Assembly (NCBI GenBank): GCA_946222435.1
Contig: CAMIOJ010000151.1
Coordinates: 1-5,845 of the forward strand
Direction of reading: 5' to 3'
DNA: 5,845 nt
Origin: an uncultured Micrococcus sp.
GTDB lineage: Bacteria > Actinomycetota > Actinomycetes > Actinomycetales > Micrococcaceae
Under the pieces are notes generated by a model, which saw nothing but the letters and a program-made list of their open reading frames with translations, searched no databases and was not told the DNA's origin. The translations under genes and the position numbers were made by a program. The first letter of the stretch is position 1. The number at the start of each line of letters is the position of its first letter. Below are positions 1 through 5,823 of the stretch, in pieces.

Positions 1-1162
1 GCACAGAGCTGACGACCAGATCGGTGGTCAGCGCCATGGACGGGGCGACACCGGGGTAGGTGATCACGAAGGATGCGATCACCAGCGCCAGGCCGGTGCC
101 GGCGTCGAGCTGGGTGAACAGGATGTAGCCGACGACCTGGGTGAGCAGGCCGATCGCGATCACGTTGCCGGGCCGGAACCTGCGCGCGAGCACCGGGGAG
201 AGCGTCGAGACGACGATCAGCACCGCCGCGGCCGGCAGGATCGATAGACCCGCCTGGAGGGGTGAGAGGCCCTGGACCTGCTGGAGGTACTGGGTGAACA
301 GGGAGTACACCCCGCCGAGCGCTGCGGCCGAGAGCAGGAAGACCGCCAGGGCTCCGGACACGGTGCGGTTGGCGAACAGTCGAACATCCAGCAGCGGCTG
401 CTTGGCGCGCAGCTGCCGGATCACGAACCACAGGCCGATCAGCGCGCCCGCGACCAGCAGCCCGATCGAGGGGCCGGCCGGCTCCTGGGCGGCGAAGCGC
501 TTGATGCCGTAGATGATCGCCAGCAGACCCGCGACCAGCAGCAGTGCGCTAAACAGGTCGATCCGCGCCGACGGGTCACGATGCTCGGGCACGAGGATGG
601 GGGCGGCGATCGCGACGAGCGCCATGATCGGCACCGCGACCAGGAACGTCGCCTGCCAGCCGAAGGCCTCCAGCAGCAAGCCGGACAGCAGCGGGCCCAG
701 CGCCACACCAGCGGAGATGCCGCCGGCCCACACGCCGATCGCGACACCGCGCTGCTTCGCATCGGCGAAAAGCACGAAGATCAGCCCGATCGTCGCCGGC
801 ACCATCATCGCCGCAGCCAGCCCGAGGACGGCCCGCCAGACGATCATCAGTTCCGGGATCGTCGTCAGCGCCGCGGCGATCGAGACAGCGGCGAACAGGA
901 TCGCGCCGATCACCATGAGCAGGCGCTTGCCGATCCGATCGCCGAGCACGCCCATCGCGACGAGGAACCCGGCCATCACGAAGCCGTAGATGTCGAGAAT
1001 CCACAGCAGCTGCGTGCTCGACGGATTCAGGTCCGCGGCCAGATTCGGGGCGGCGAGAAACAGGATCGTGAGCATCATGAACAGCAGCGTCGAGGGGATC
1101 ACCAGAACGGCAAGCCCCCACCACTGCTTGGCGCCGGCACGCGGCGCGGCGGTGTCGCTCAT
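1..1162 (-). CDS. DHA2-family (QacA/SmvA-like) MFS drug exporter, 3' part beyond window
   Basis: This is a partial gene: 387 codons are visible without interruption, of roughly 500 usual for the 14-helix DHA2 drug:H+ antiporters. The start ATG (1162-1160) has a GGGGGT stretch a few bases upstream. I translated the frame by hand to position 2 and found no stop. Residues about 14-40 form the first membrane helix. W54, D57 and Y59 sit in the family-typical 'LWIxDIYGF' helix 2. GDRIGKR at about 74-80 is MFS motif A, and the Gly-rich GVWAGGISAGVALGP at about 143-157 is the motif C (antiporter) region. Further hydrophobic helices follow, with the 'FTQYLQQVQGLSPLQAGL' loop typical of the second half of DHA2 pumps. 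Family members export lipophilic cations, dyes or antibiotics using the proton gradient. It is transcribed divergently from a TetR gene, the classic layout for a repressor-controlled pump. Oddity: the acidic residue of helix 1 in QacA (D34) aligns with M30 here. The substrate is unknown. Confidence 0.93.
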   Translation of the reverse strand, partial: MSDTAAPRAGAKQWWGLAVLVIPSTLLFMMLTILFLAAPNLAADLNPSSTQLLWILDIYGFVMAGFLVAMGVLGDRIGKRLLMVIGAILFAAVSIAAALTTIPELMIVWRAVLGLAAAMMVPATIGLIFVLFADAKQRGVAIGVWAGGISAGVALGPLLSGLLLEAFGWQATFLVAVPIMALVAIAAPILVPEHRDPSARIDLFSALLLVAGLLAIIYGIKRFAAQEPAGPSIGLLVAGALIGLWFVIRQLRAKQPLLDVRLFANRTVSGALAVFLLSAAALGGVYSLFTQYLQQVQGLSPLQAGLSILPAAAVLIVVSTLSPVLARRFRPGNVIAIGLLTQVVGYILFTQLDAGTGLALVIASFVITYPGVAPSMALTTDLVVSSV

Positions 1163-1203
1163 CGCGCACCCCCAGGGATGTGTGTCGTGGGCATAGTAGT
1201 CAT
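1159..1203 (-). other. Possible short leader ORF upstream of the exporter gene
   Basis: On the minus strand a tiny frame starts at ATG 1203-1201 or, more plausibly, ATG 1194-1192. It reads MTTMPTTHIPGGAR (14 residues) or MPTTHIPGGAR (11 residues) and ends at TGA 1161-1159. That stop overlaps the exporter start codon in an ATGA arrangement, the usual sign of translational coupling. A purine-rich AGAGGAG lies directly before ATG 1203 and about 9 bases before ATG 1194, so it fits the second start better. Whether it is translated is unknown; a chance ORF is quite possible at this length. Confidence 0.3.
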
Positions 1204-1254
1204 CTCCTCTCTGTCGGTCCCGCCTCGCCCTCCGAGCCGGAACTCGATCATCGG

Positions 1255-1288
1255 TGTATGAGTTGTAACAGCTACACTATCTCATACA
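1255..1288. promoter_or_regulatory. Candidate TetR operator in the divergent exporter/tetR promoter region
   Basis: TGTATGAG (1255-1262) and CTCATACA (1281-1288) are a perfect 8-bp inverted repeat with an 18-bp spacer and an AGCT centre (1270-1273). A second, smaller repeat, TGTA (1264-1267) and TACA (1273-1276), is nested inside but not concentric. The element lies in the 152-bp gap between the exporter start (1162) and the tetR start (1315), in a locally AT-richer stretch. A plausible promoter toward tetR, TTGTAA (1263-1268) and TACATT (1285-1290) with 16 bp between, overlaps it, so a bound repressor would block transcription. No clear minus-strand promoter hexamers were identified. TetR proteins bind such palindromes next to their own gene; binding here is inferred. 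Confidence 0.7.
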
Positions 1289-1314
1289 TTCCAGTACGAC
1301 TTGTGAGGTGGATC

Positions 1315-1962
1315 ATGACGGTGAAGAAGACGACGCCCCGCGGCACGACGACCGGTGCGTCAGGCGGCGGTGGCCGGGCGGCCAATCAGCGGGCAGATGC
1401 GCAGCGCAACCGGGCAAGGATTCTGGCCGCGACGGCGACGGCGATCCGCAAGAACCCCGACGCTTCGGTCGGCGACATCGCCGCCGAGGCCGGGATGGGC
1501 AGAGTGACCGTCTACGGGCACTTCCCGACCCGCGCGGAGCTGATCGAGGCCGCCCTCGTTGACAGCCTCGAACGCGGCGAAGACGTGCTCAGCGGGGTGC
1601 CCCTGGATAGTGATCCGGGCGAGGCGTTCCGGCGACTGGTTTCTTCTAGCTGGGTGCTCGTCGACCAGTCCGGCGCTTTGTTGGCGGCAGCGCAGAAAGA
1701 ACTTCCCGCAGCCCGCATCCGCGAGCTGCACGAGAAGGCCGAGGGGCGGATGCGGGCTCTGCTGCTGCGCGGCCAGCGCGAGGGTGTCTTCCGGGTCGAT
1801 CTGCCGGTGTCCTGGCTGCTGACTACTACGCACGTGGTGATGAACGGTGCCGCCGAAGAAGTGCGTGCCGGGCGCCTCGACGCCGACGACGCGCCGTGGT
1901 TCATCGAGGCGATCCTGCTGCCCGCCTTCACACGGGCCGCAAAAGAGACGGAGGACGGCTGA
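1315..1962 (+). CDS. TetR/AcrR-family transcriptional repressor
   Basis: 215 residues, normal for the family. A flexible, Gly/Thr-rich, basic N-terminal extension (residues 1-26) precedes the DNA-binding domain (about 27-82): 'RARILAAT' helix 1, then SVGDIAAEAGMGRVTVYGHF (51-70), the characteristic TetR helix-turn-helix, followed by 'PTRAELIEAAL'. Residues 83-215 are the helical ligand-binding and dimerisation part, with little to identify the ligand. The start at ATG 1315 is chosen because GAGGTGG (1305-1311) lies just upstream. Longer in-frame starts (back to 1180) would run through the operator palindrome and give a non-family N-terminus; GTG 1303 is a weaker alternative. The gene overlaps the following oxidoreductase by one base (TGATG), so the two are co-transcribed and probably translationally coupled. 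The likely role is repression of itself, the oxidoreductase and the divergent exporter until an unknown ligand binds. Confidence 0.93.
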   Translation: MTVKKTTPRGTTTGASGGGGRAANQRADAQRNRARILAATATAIRKNPDASVGDIAAEAGMGRVTVYGHFPTRAELIEAALVDSLERGEDVLSGVPLDSDPGEAFRRLVSSSWVLVDQSGALLAAAQKELPAARIRELHEKAEGRMRALLLRGQREGVFRVDLPVSWLLTTTHVVMNGAAEEVRAGRLDADDAPWFIEAILLPAFTRAAKETEDG

Positions 1963-3131
1963 TGACCTCGACAGTCGGAATCGTCGGCGCCGGCGCGGCC
2001 GGAACCGCCGCCACGAAAGCCCTGCGCGCTTCGGGCGTCGACGTCGAACTGTTCAGCCGAACCGGCGAACAGCCTTCCAACCGGACCCTGGTCAACAAGG
2101 GCGTGGCCATCGGGCTATTGGAACCCCACCAGGCAGCGCTTCCCGATGTTGGGGTCGAGCCCACTGCCGACACCGTGCGCAGCATCGACCCGCGAACCCG
2201 AGAGGTTCGTCTCGACTCTGGCGAGAGGCGAGCCTTCGACGCGCTCGTCATCGCCAGCGGAAGCCGGCCTCGCATCCTTGATGAGGAGATCATCGGCCGC
2301 GACGAGGCCGTGCGTGCAGGTCGCCTGACCACTCTGCATTCGATGGCCGACGGCATCCGTGTACGTGACCGCCTCGCCCACGCCTCCCCGGCGCGGGTGC
2401 TGATCCTCGGTGGCGGGCTGGTCGCTTCGGAGACCGCGTCACTGCTCACCGATGCGGGCCACGACACCGCCCTGATCGCCCGTTCACTCGTGCCAGGAGC
2501 CAGCTCGATCGGCGAACCCGCCGCCCGGTGGCTGCTCGACCTGCATCAGCCCCAGCACGCCGCGTACCGCGGACGCAGTCCACGCATGATCCGCACTCAC
2601 TCCGATCGCGTCGCCGTCGTCCTCGATGACGGCACTCGCGTAGAAGGCGATCTCGCGATCGTCGCTCACGGCACCGCACCTACCGCGCCGGCTCCTTGGA
2701 CCGGACCCGAGGGCATACCTGTCGACAGTCACCTACGGTCCCTGCATGCCCCGGACCAGCGCATCTACGCCGCCGGAGGCGTGGCGGTGCACCACTATCC
2801 CGGGCACAGCGCTTACCGGATCGACCACTGGGACGATTCCACCGCACAGGGAGCGCACGCCGCGCAGGCGCTGCTGCACGATCTCGGCATGGCCGCTGAT
2901 CCCCGCACATACCTGCCGGTCTCCACTTTCTCCGTGCGCATCCACGGGCACACCCTCATTGGTGCCGGCCACCCCGCGCTCGGCACAAGCACGCGTATCG
3001 TCTCGACCGATCCGCTGCTGGTCGTCCATCAACTTGGCGAAGTTCCCGTCGCACTTACCGGGATCGACGCGACCCGCCTCGTTCACGAGTATCTTCCGGA
3101 GCTGCACGCACAGGTGGCGGCACGGCGGTGA
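1962..3131 (+). CDS. FAD/NAD(P)-dependent oxidoreductase, ferredoxin-reductase (BphA4-like) family
   Basis: 389 residues. The start ATG 1962 overlaps the tetR stop and has GGAGGA (1950-1955) at ideal spacing; the open frame extends upstream but without such a site. Domains: FAD Rossmann fold with GAGAAG (9-14); the 'NRTLVNK' segment (40-46), matching the RPPLSK region of ferredoxin reductases; VIASGSRPR (96-104), the usual ATGxxPR-like link; a second Rossmann fold with GGGLVASE (150-157); 'AHGTAP' (235-240); IYAAGGVAV (268-276), the FAD-contact motif; and RIDHWDDSTAQG (286-297), very characteristic of rubredoxin/ferredoxin reductases, leading into the C-terminal reductase domain. Two features hint at NADPH use: Ala155 in place of the third Gly of GxGxxG, and Arg174 where NADH enzymes usually have an acidic residue. 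G273 replaces the normally conserved Asp of the AAGD motif. Such enzymes pass electrons from NAD(P)H to ferredoxin or rubredoxin, but no partner gene is visible. The natural substrate is unknown. Confidence 0.88.
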   Translation: MTSTVGIVGAGAAGTAATKALRASGVDVELFSRTGEQPSNRTLVNKGVAIGLLEPHQAALPDVGVEPTADTVRSIDPRTREVRLDSGERRAFDALVIASGSRPRILDEEIIGRDEAVRAGRLTTLHSMADGIRVRDRLAHASPARVLILGGGLVASETASLLTDAGHDTALIARSLVPGASSIGEPAARWLLDLHQPQHAAYRGRSPRMIRTHSDRVAVVLDDGTRVEGDLAIVAHGTAPTAPAPWTGPEGIPVDSHLRSLHAPDQRIYAAGGVAVHHYPGHSAYRIDHWDDSTAQGAHAAQALLHDLGMAADPRTYLPVSTFSVRIHGHTLIGAGHPALGTSTRIVSTDPLLVVHQLGEVPVALTGIDATRLVHEYLPELHAQVAARR

Positions 3132-3358
3132 TCAAAAGTTGGCAAAGATCTCCAGGACCGATCCGTCGCCGGCGATGTAGTTCTTGCCATCGACCTTGCC
3201 GGCCTGGGCGGCCAGCGGATCCTCCGCCGAGCACGCCGCCAGCAGGGGCAAGGACGCCACACCGGCCAGTCCGGCGAGGACCTGGCGGCGTCCGGGCCGG
3301 GGCGGCAGGCCGGGGGGGGCCGGTGGTGACCCTCACGGTGGGGTTGAGGGATGGGCAT
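3132..3358 (-). pseudogene. Truncated TlpA-like thiol-disulfide lipoprotein gene (N-terminus only)
   Basis: A remnant. ATG 3358-3356 has a strong RBS (GGAGGT, 3369-3364 on the minus strand), but its frame (MPIPQPHREG...) leads nowhere. After the run of eight G (3312-3319) another frame gives RRQVLAGLAGVASLPLLAAC, a lipoprotein signal with a twin-Arg start and an LAAC lipobox whose Cys is encoded at 3233-3231. It continues SAEDPLAAQAGKVDGKNY and IAGDGSVLEIFANF, then stops at TGA 3134-3132. One extra C in the coding-strand run would join the two frames. From memory of the family, actinobacterial TlpA/ResA-like proteins encoded beside CcdA start with this kind of 'KNYIAGDGSV' segment and continue into a thioredoxin fold with WCxxC; that fold is absent here. 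The coding match ends at about 3150, where the sequence meets the end of the convergent oxidoreductase gene, and the two stop codons abut (TGATCA, 3129-3134). It is probably non-functional. Confidence 0.75.
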
Positions 3359-3383
3359 GGCGTACCTCCGGTACTTCTGTCAT

Positions 3384-3403
3384 CGGGGGCAGAACGACCC
3401 CCG
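3384..3403. other. Short GC hairpin in the ccdA-tlpA gap
   Basis: CGGGGG (3384-3389) and CCCCCG (3398-3403) form a 6-bp stem with an 8-base loop, just upstream of the tlpA-like RBS. There is no T-run, so it is not a standard terminator. It may be chance in GC-rich DNA or a weak mRNA structure. I see no gene in the rest of this gap (3359-3511). Confidence 0.25.
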
Positions 3404-3511
3404 AGTTCTACAGGCTGCAGAAAAGCGGGCGGGTTGGCGCGGCGGGGGCCGGGTAGTGATTCCACGGCCGGCGTGCAGGGTCTGGGTCTGGGCCAGATTG
3501 GTGGGAGTCTC

Positions 3512-4255
3512 TTAGACGGGGGTGGTGAAGGTTCCGGCGAGGTCCTGGAGTTGGTAGATCCACGCCGTCCAGATTCCGGTGGCCATCAGGACGCCGACCA
3601 GCACGAGCAGGGTGCCGCCGGCGATATTGAAGGCGCGCATGTGGCGGCGCACGAAGCCCAGTGCGGTACTGACCCAGCCCAGGCCTCTGGCGACGAGCAC
3701 GAAGGGTATGCCCAGTCCCAGGCAGTAGACAAAGCCGAGCAGGGCCCCGCGCCATGCCCCTCCGGTGGTGGTGCTCAGGGCCAGCACGGCGCTGAGGGTC
3801 GGTCCCATGCAGGGTGTCCAGCCCAGGCCGAAGCCCAGGCCCAGCAGTGGGGCTCCGGCCAGGCCGGTCCGGGGAGTGAAGGAGGGGGTCGTGGTCCGTT
3901 GCAGGAAGGTGAGCATGCCCATCAACGCCAGTCCCATGAGGATGACGAGGACGCCGAGGATGCGGATCAGCAGGTCCTGCCAGCGCAGCAACCAGCCGCC
4001 GATCAGACCGAAGGCGGCCCCGTAGAGGGTGAAGACGGCGGCGAAGCCGAGGATGAACAGGCTCACTCCGGTCATCACCCGGCTGCGGTTGTCCGGGCGG
4101 GTGGGGTCGGACAGTCCGGAGACGTAGCCCAGGTATCCGGGCACCAGCGGCAGGATGCACGGCGAGAGGAAGGAGACGATTCCGGCGATGGCGGCCAGGG
4201 GGATGGCCAGCAGCAGGGCGCCGGACTGGACAGTCTGAGCGAAGTACTCGCCCAT
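3512..4255 (-). CDS. ccdA: CcdA-type cytochrome c biogenesis / thiol-disulfide transmembrane protein
   Basis: 247 residues, the usual size for the six-helix CcdA (short DsbD-like) family. The start ATG 4255 is supported by GGAGGA (4266-4261) about 5 bases upstream; an ATG four bases earlier (4259) is in another frame. Helix 1 contains SFLSPCILPLVPGYLGYVSG (28-47) and helix 4 contains GLGWTPCMGPTLSAVLAL (143-160). C33 and C149, each followed by the conserved Pro/Gly pattern, are the redox-active pair that takes electrons from cytoplasmic thioredoxin and passes them across the membrane. Further helices lie at about 63-88, 95-118, 167-190 and 208-232. The normal partner is an extracytoplasmic thioredoxin-like protein such as TlpA/ResA; the gene immediately downstream is exactly that, but broken. 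The gene lies 155 bp after the multicopper oxidase and was probably co-transcribed with it. The reading frame is intact. Role: supply of reductant for apocytochrome c or copper-protein maturation. Confidence 0.93.
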   Translation of the reverse strand: MGEYFAQTVQSGALLLAIPLAAIAGIVSFLSPCILPLVPGYLGYVSGLSDPTRPDNRSRVMTGVSLFILGFAAVFTLYGAAFGLIGGWLLRWQDLLIRILGVLVILMGLALMGMLTFLQRTTTPSFTPRTGLAGAPLLGLGFGLGWTPCMGPTLSAVLALSTTTGGAWRGALLGFVYCLGLGIPFVLVARGLGWVSTALGFVRRHMRAFNIAGGTLLVLVGVLMATGIWTAWIYQLQDLAGTFTTPV

Positions 4256-4345
4256 TCATTTCCTCCTACGGGTCAGGACCGGGCTGTCCGGCCGAAGGTT
4301 TCGGGCGGGCTGGGCACGGTGGGTGGGGGTGAGCGATAAAGGCAT
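4256..4345 (-). other. Possible 29-residue upstream ORF abutting ccdA
   Basis: ATG 4345-4343 opens a frame of 29 codons (MPLSLTPTHR..., ending VLTRRRK) whose TGA (4258-4256) directly precedes the ccdA ATG. AGGAAAG lies a few bases before the start. The peptide is basic and Pro-rich, resembles nothing I recognise, and its last codons are the ccdA RBS itself. It could be a coupled leader or a chance ORF; I favour chance. Confidence 0.2.
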
Positions 4346-4370
4346 GTTCTTTCCTGGGCGGCCACCGTGC
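4314..4370. repeat. 9-bp perfect inverted repeat in the oxidase-ccdA gap
   Basis: GCACGGTGG (4314-4322) and CCACCGTGC (4362-4370) are exact reverse complements separated by 39 bases. In the minus-strand transcript they could form a stem-loop between the multicopper oxidase stop (4411) and ccdA. The loop would hold the start of the 29-codon ORF. There is no poly-U tract, so it is not a typical terminator; it could affect mRNA processing or differential expression. Confidence 0.4.
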
Positions 4371-4410
4371 GACCCCCCGTGGATGGAGGGGTGTGGGCCG
4401 GGCGGGAGGG

Positions 4411-5820
4411 TCAGTGGATGTAGGAGAAGACGCCCATCATCCCGGCCTCGGCGTGGTAGGCGTTGTGGCAGTGGGTTAGCCACTGGCCCGGGTTGTCCGC
4501 CTCGAAGTCGAAGACGATGGTTTGCCGGGGTTTGATGATGACCGTGTCCTTGCGGGCGCCATGGTCGGCCAGCTGGAAGGTGTGGCCGTGCAGGTGCATG
4601 GGGTGCCACATGTCGGTGTCGTTGGTCATCGTGACCCGCACGCGTTCGTCCAACCGGAGTTCGAAGGCGCCCTCGAAGGGGTTGGCCGGGTCGAAGCGTC
4701 GCCCGTTGATGCCCCAGTCGTACTCCATCATCGATCCGGTGAGGCGTACCTCGTGGGTCCTGGTCGGGTCCTTGGGTGGGAGCAGGACGGATTCGTGTGC
4801 CTTCAGTCGGCTGCCATCGAGCACGGTTCCGCCCAGGGTCTGCGGGAGCCGACCGGAGAGCGTGGTCTTTGGACCGGCTGCGATGATGCCGTAGGCGTGG
4901 CCGGTCTTGCCCTCGGGCAGGGCCAGTACGGGCACCGCCTGGTCGCCGAGGGTGATCAGCACGTCCAGGCGTTCGCCCATCCCCAGGACGACGGCATCGG
5001 CCTGGCGGGGCTGGACCGGGAACCCGTCGGTGTGGGTGATGGTCAGTTCCTGGCCGGGGATCCCGACCCGGTAGGCGGTGTCTCCGGCCGCGTTGATCAA
5101 GCGCAGGCGGATCCGGTTGCCCGGGGTGCTGGAGAAGGTGTCCGGGTCGGATGGGGGGCGGCCGTTGAACAGGTGCACGGGGATCTTCACGTCGCCGGCG
5201 TCCCCGCCCAGATAGTCGCTCTCAGCGCCCATGAGCATGTGCTTCATGTGCATGCCCCAGGAGCTGTCCTGGCTCATGGACCCGTGGTCCATGCCCGCCA
5301 TGTCGGCCATGCCCTCCATGTCGCCGGACATGTCCATCCCGGCGGAGAGTTCCTCGACGACGTCCTGCGGTGTTCCGGTGATCCCGTCGAGCCAGTCATC
5401 CAGGATCACGACCCATTCCTGGTCGTAGCTGAGGGGCTCGTTGGGGTCCTCTACGATCAGGGCCCCGTACAGGGCGCGTTCGCGCTGGGTGTCGAAGTGG
5501 GAGTGGTACCAGTACGTGCCCGGATGGGACAGCCGGAAGCCGTACGTATAGCGTCCTCCGGCGGCGATGGGGTCCTGGGTCACCCCCTGGACTCCGTCGG
5601 CGTCGTTGCGCAGGGCCAGCCCGTGCCAGTGCACGCTCGTGTCCTCGGGCAGGTCGTTGGCGACGCTGACCTTGAGCAGGTCCCCGGTCTGGGCGCGCAG
5701 CAGCGGCCCGTTGAGGCCGTCGTTGTATCCCCAGGTGGTCAGGCCCCGACCCTGGAGGGAGGTCTCGAGGGGTGCGGCGGAGAGCCGGTGGGTTGAAGCG
5801 CCCTGGGTTTCGTTCCGAGG
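4411..5820 (-). CDS. Multicopper oxidase (laccase/CueO-like), 5' end interrupted by an in-frame stop
   Basis: 470 codons lie between the upstream TGA and the natural stop (4413-4411). All copper motifs are present. Numbering from GTG 5634: HWHG (2-5), YWYHSH (41-46), HPMHLHGH (344-351) and HCHNAYHAEAGM (388-399). These supply the trinuclear centre and the type 1 site (H344, C389, H394, M399). Between the first and second cupredoxin domains is a Met-rich segment (100-135; 11 Met and 3 His), as in copper-tolerance oxidases, where it captures Cu(I). Homology-like sequence extends upstream to about 5790 ('STHRLSAAPLETSLQGRGLTTWGYNDG' region, 5796-5716). However, no ATG, GTG or TTG occurs in frame between TGA 5823-5821 and GTG 5634, and that GTG lies directly beside the first copper motif. 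Either the gene is a pseudogene, or the break is a sequence error and the start and export signal lie outside the window. Role if active: extracytoplasmic oxidation of Cu(I) or phenolic substrates, upstream of ccdA in a copper/redox cluster. Confidence 0.88.
   Translation of the reverse strand, partial: PRNETQGASTHRLSAAPLETSLQGRGLTTWGYNDGLNGPLLRAQTGDLLKVSVANDLPEDTSVHWHGLALRNDADGVQGVTQDPIAAGGRYTYGFRLSHPGTYWYHSHFDTQRERALYGALIVEDPNEPLSYDQEWVVILDDWLDGITGTPQDVVEELSAGMDMSGDMEGMADMAGMDHGSMSQDSSWGMHMKHMLMGAESDYLGGDAGDVKIPVHLFNGRPPSDPDTFSSTPGNRIRLRLINAAGDTAYRVGIPGQELTITHTDGFPVQPRQADAVVLGMGERLDVLITLGDQAVPVLALPEGKTGHAYGIIAAGPKTTLSGRLPQTLGGTVLDGSRLKAHESVLLPPKDPTRTHEVRLTGSMMEYDWGINGRRFDPANPFEGAFELRLDERVRVTMTNDTDMWHPMHLHGHTFQLADHGARKDTVIIKPRQTIVFDFEADNPGQWLTHCHNAYHAEAGMMGVFSYIH
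5230..5337 (-). other. Met/His-rich copper-binding segment within the multicopper oxidase
   Basis: The 36 encoded residues contain Met at 100, 102, 106, 109, 112, 115, 120, 128, 130, 133 and 135 and His at 117, 129 and 132 (numbering from GTG 5634), spaced as MxM, MxxM and HxxM motifs typical of Cu(I)/Ag(I) binding. It sits between the first and second cupredoxin domains, followed by 'YLGGDAGDVK', so it is an interdomain loop. It supports a copper-detoxification rather than purely laccase-like role. Confidence 0.75.
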
Positions 5821-5823
5821 TCA
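5821..5823 (-). other. In-frame TGA interrupting the multicopper oxidase N-terminal region
   Basis: Reading the oxidase frame upstream of 5820 gives TGA at 5823-5821, preceded by DSAPVAS to the window edge. The sequence on both sides looks like a low-complexity linker between a signal peptide and the mature domain, which suggests a nonsense mutation rather than a frameshift. Only 25 bases upstream are visible, so this is uncertain. Confidence 0.55.

Noticed and set aside
513..1261. Several plus-strand frames of 68-226 codons over the exporter
   Set aside because: The minus-strand exporter frame is continuous from 1162 to the window edge with clear MFS motifs; the opposite frames show no domain.
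1180..1314. Longer N-terminus for the TetR protein
   Set aside because: It would translate the operator and promoter region and give a non-family extension, while ATG 1315 has its own RBS.
3129..3160. Insertion-sequence end or integron recombination site at the junction
   Set aside because: No terminal repeat, target duplication or attC-like core could be matched, and no transposase or integrase is visible.
3083..3358. 91-codon minus-strand frame from ATG 3358 as a real protein
   Set aside because: It has the right start and RBS but a Pro/Arg-rich sequence with no domain, and it runs into the convergent oxidoreductase gene. The lipobox frame is the coherent one.
3128..4339. 403-codon plus-strand open frame
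   Set aside because: It is antisense to ccdA and the tlpA remnant. The product is low-complexity, rich in Gly, Gln and Glu; it is a shadow of the real minus-strand genes.
4372..4392. ACCCC...GGGGT repeat as a CsoR-type copper operator
   Set aside because: Only 5-bp arms in GC-rich DNA; too weak to annotate, so it is mentioned only as part of the ccdA leader finding.
4522..5796. 424-codon plus-strand open frame
   Set aside because: It lies antisense to the multicopper oxidase, whose frame holds all copper motifs. The plus-strand product is Val/Gly/His-rich with no recognisable domain, as expected of a GC-rich shadow.
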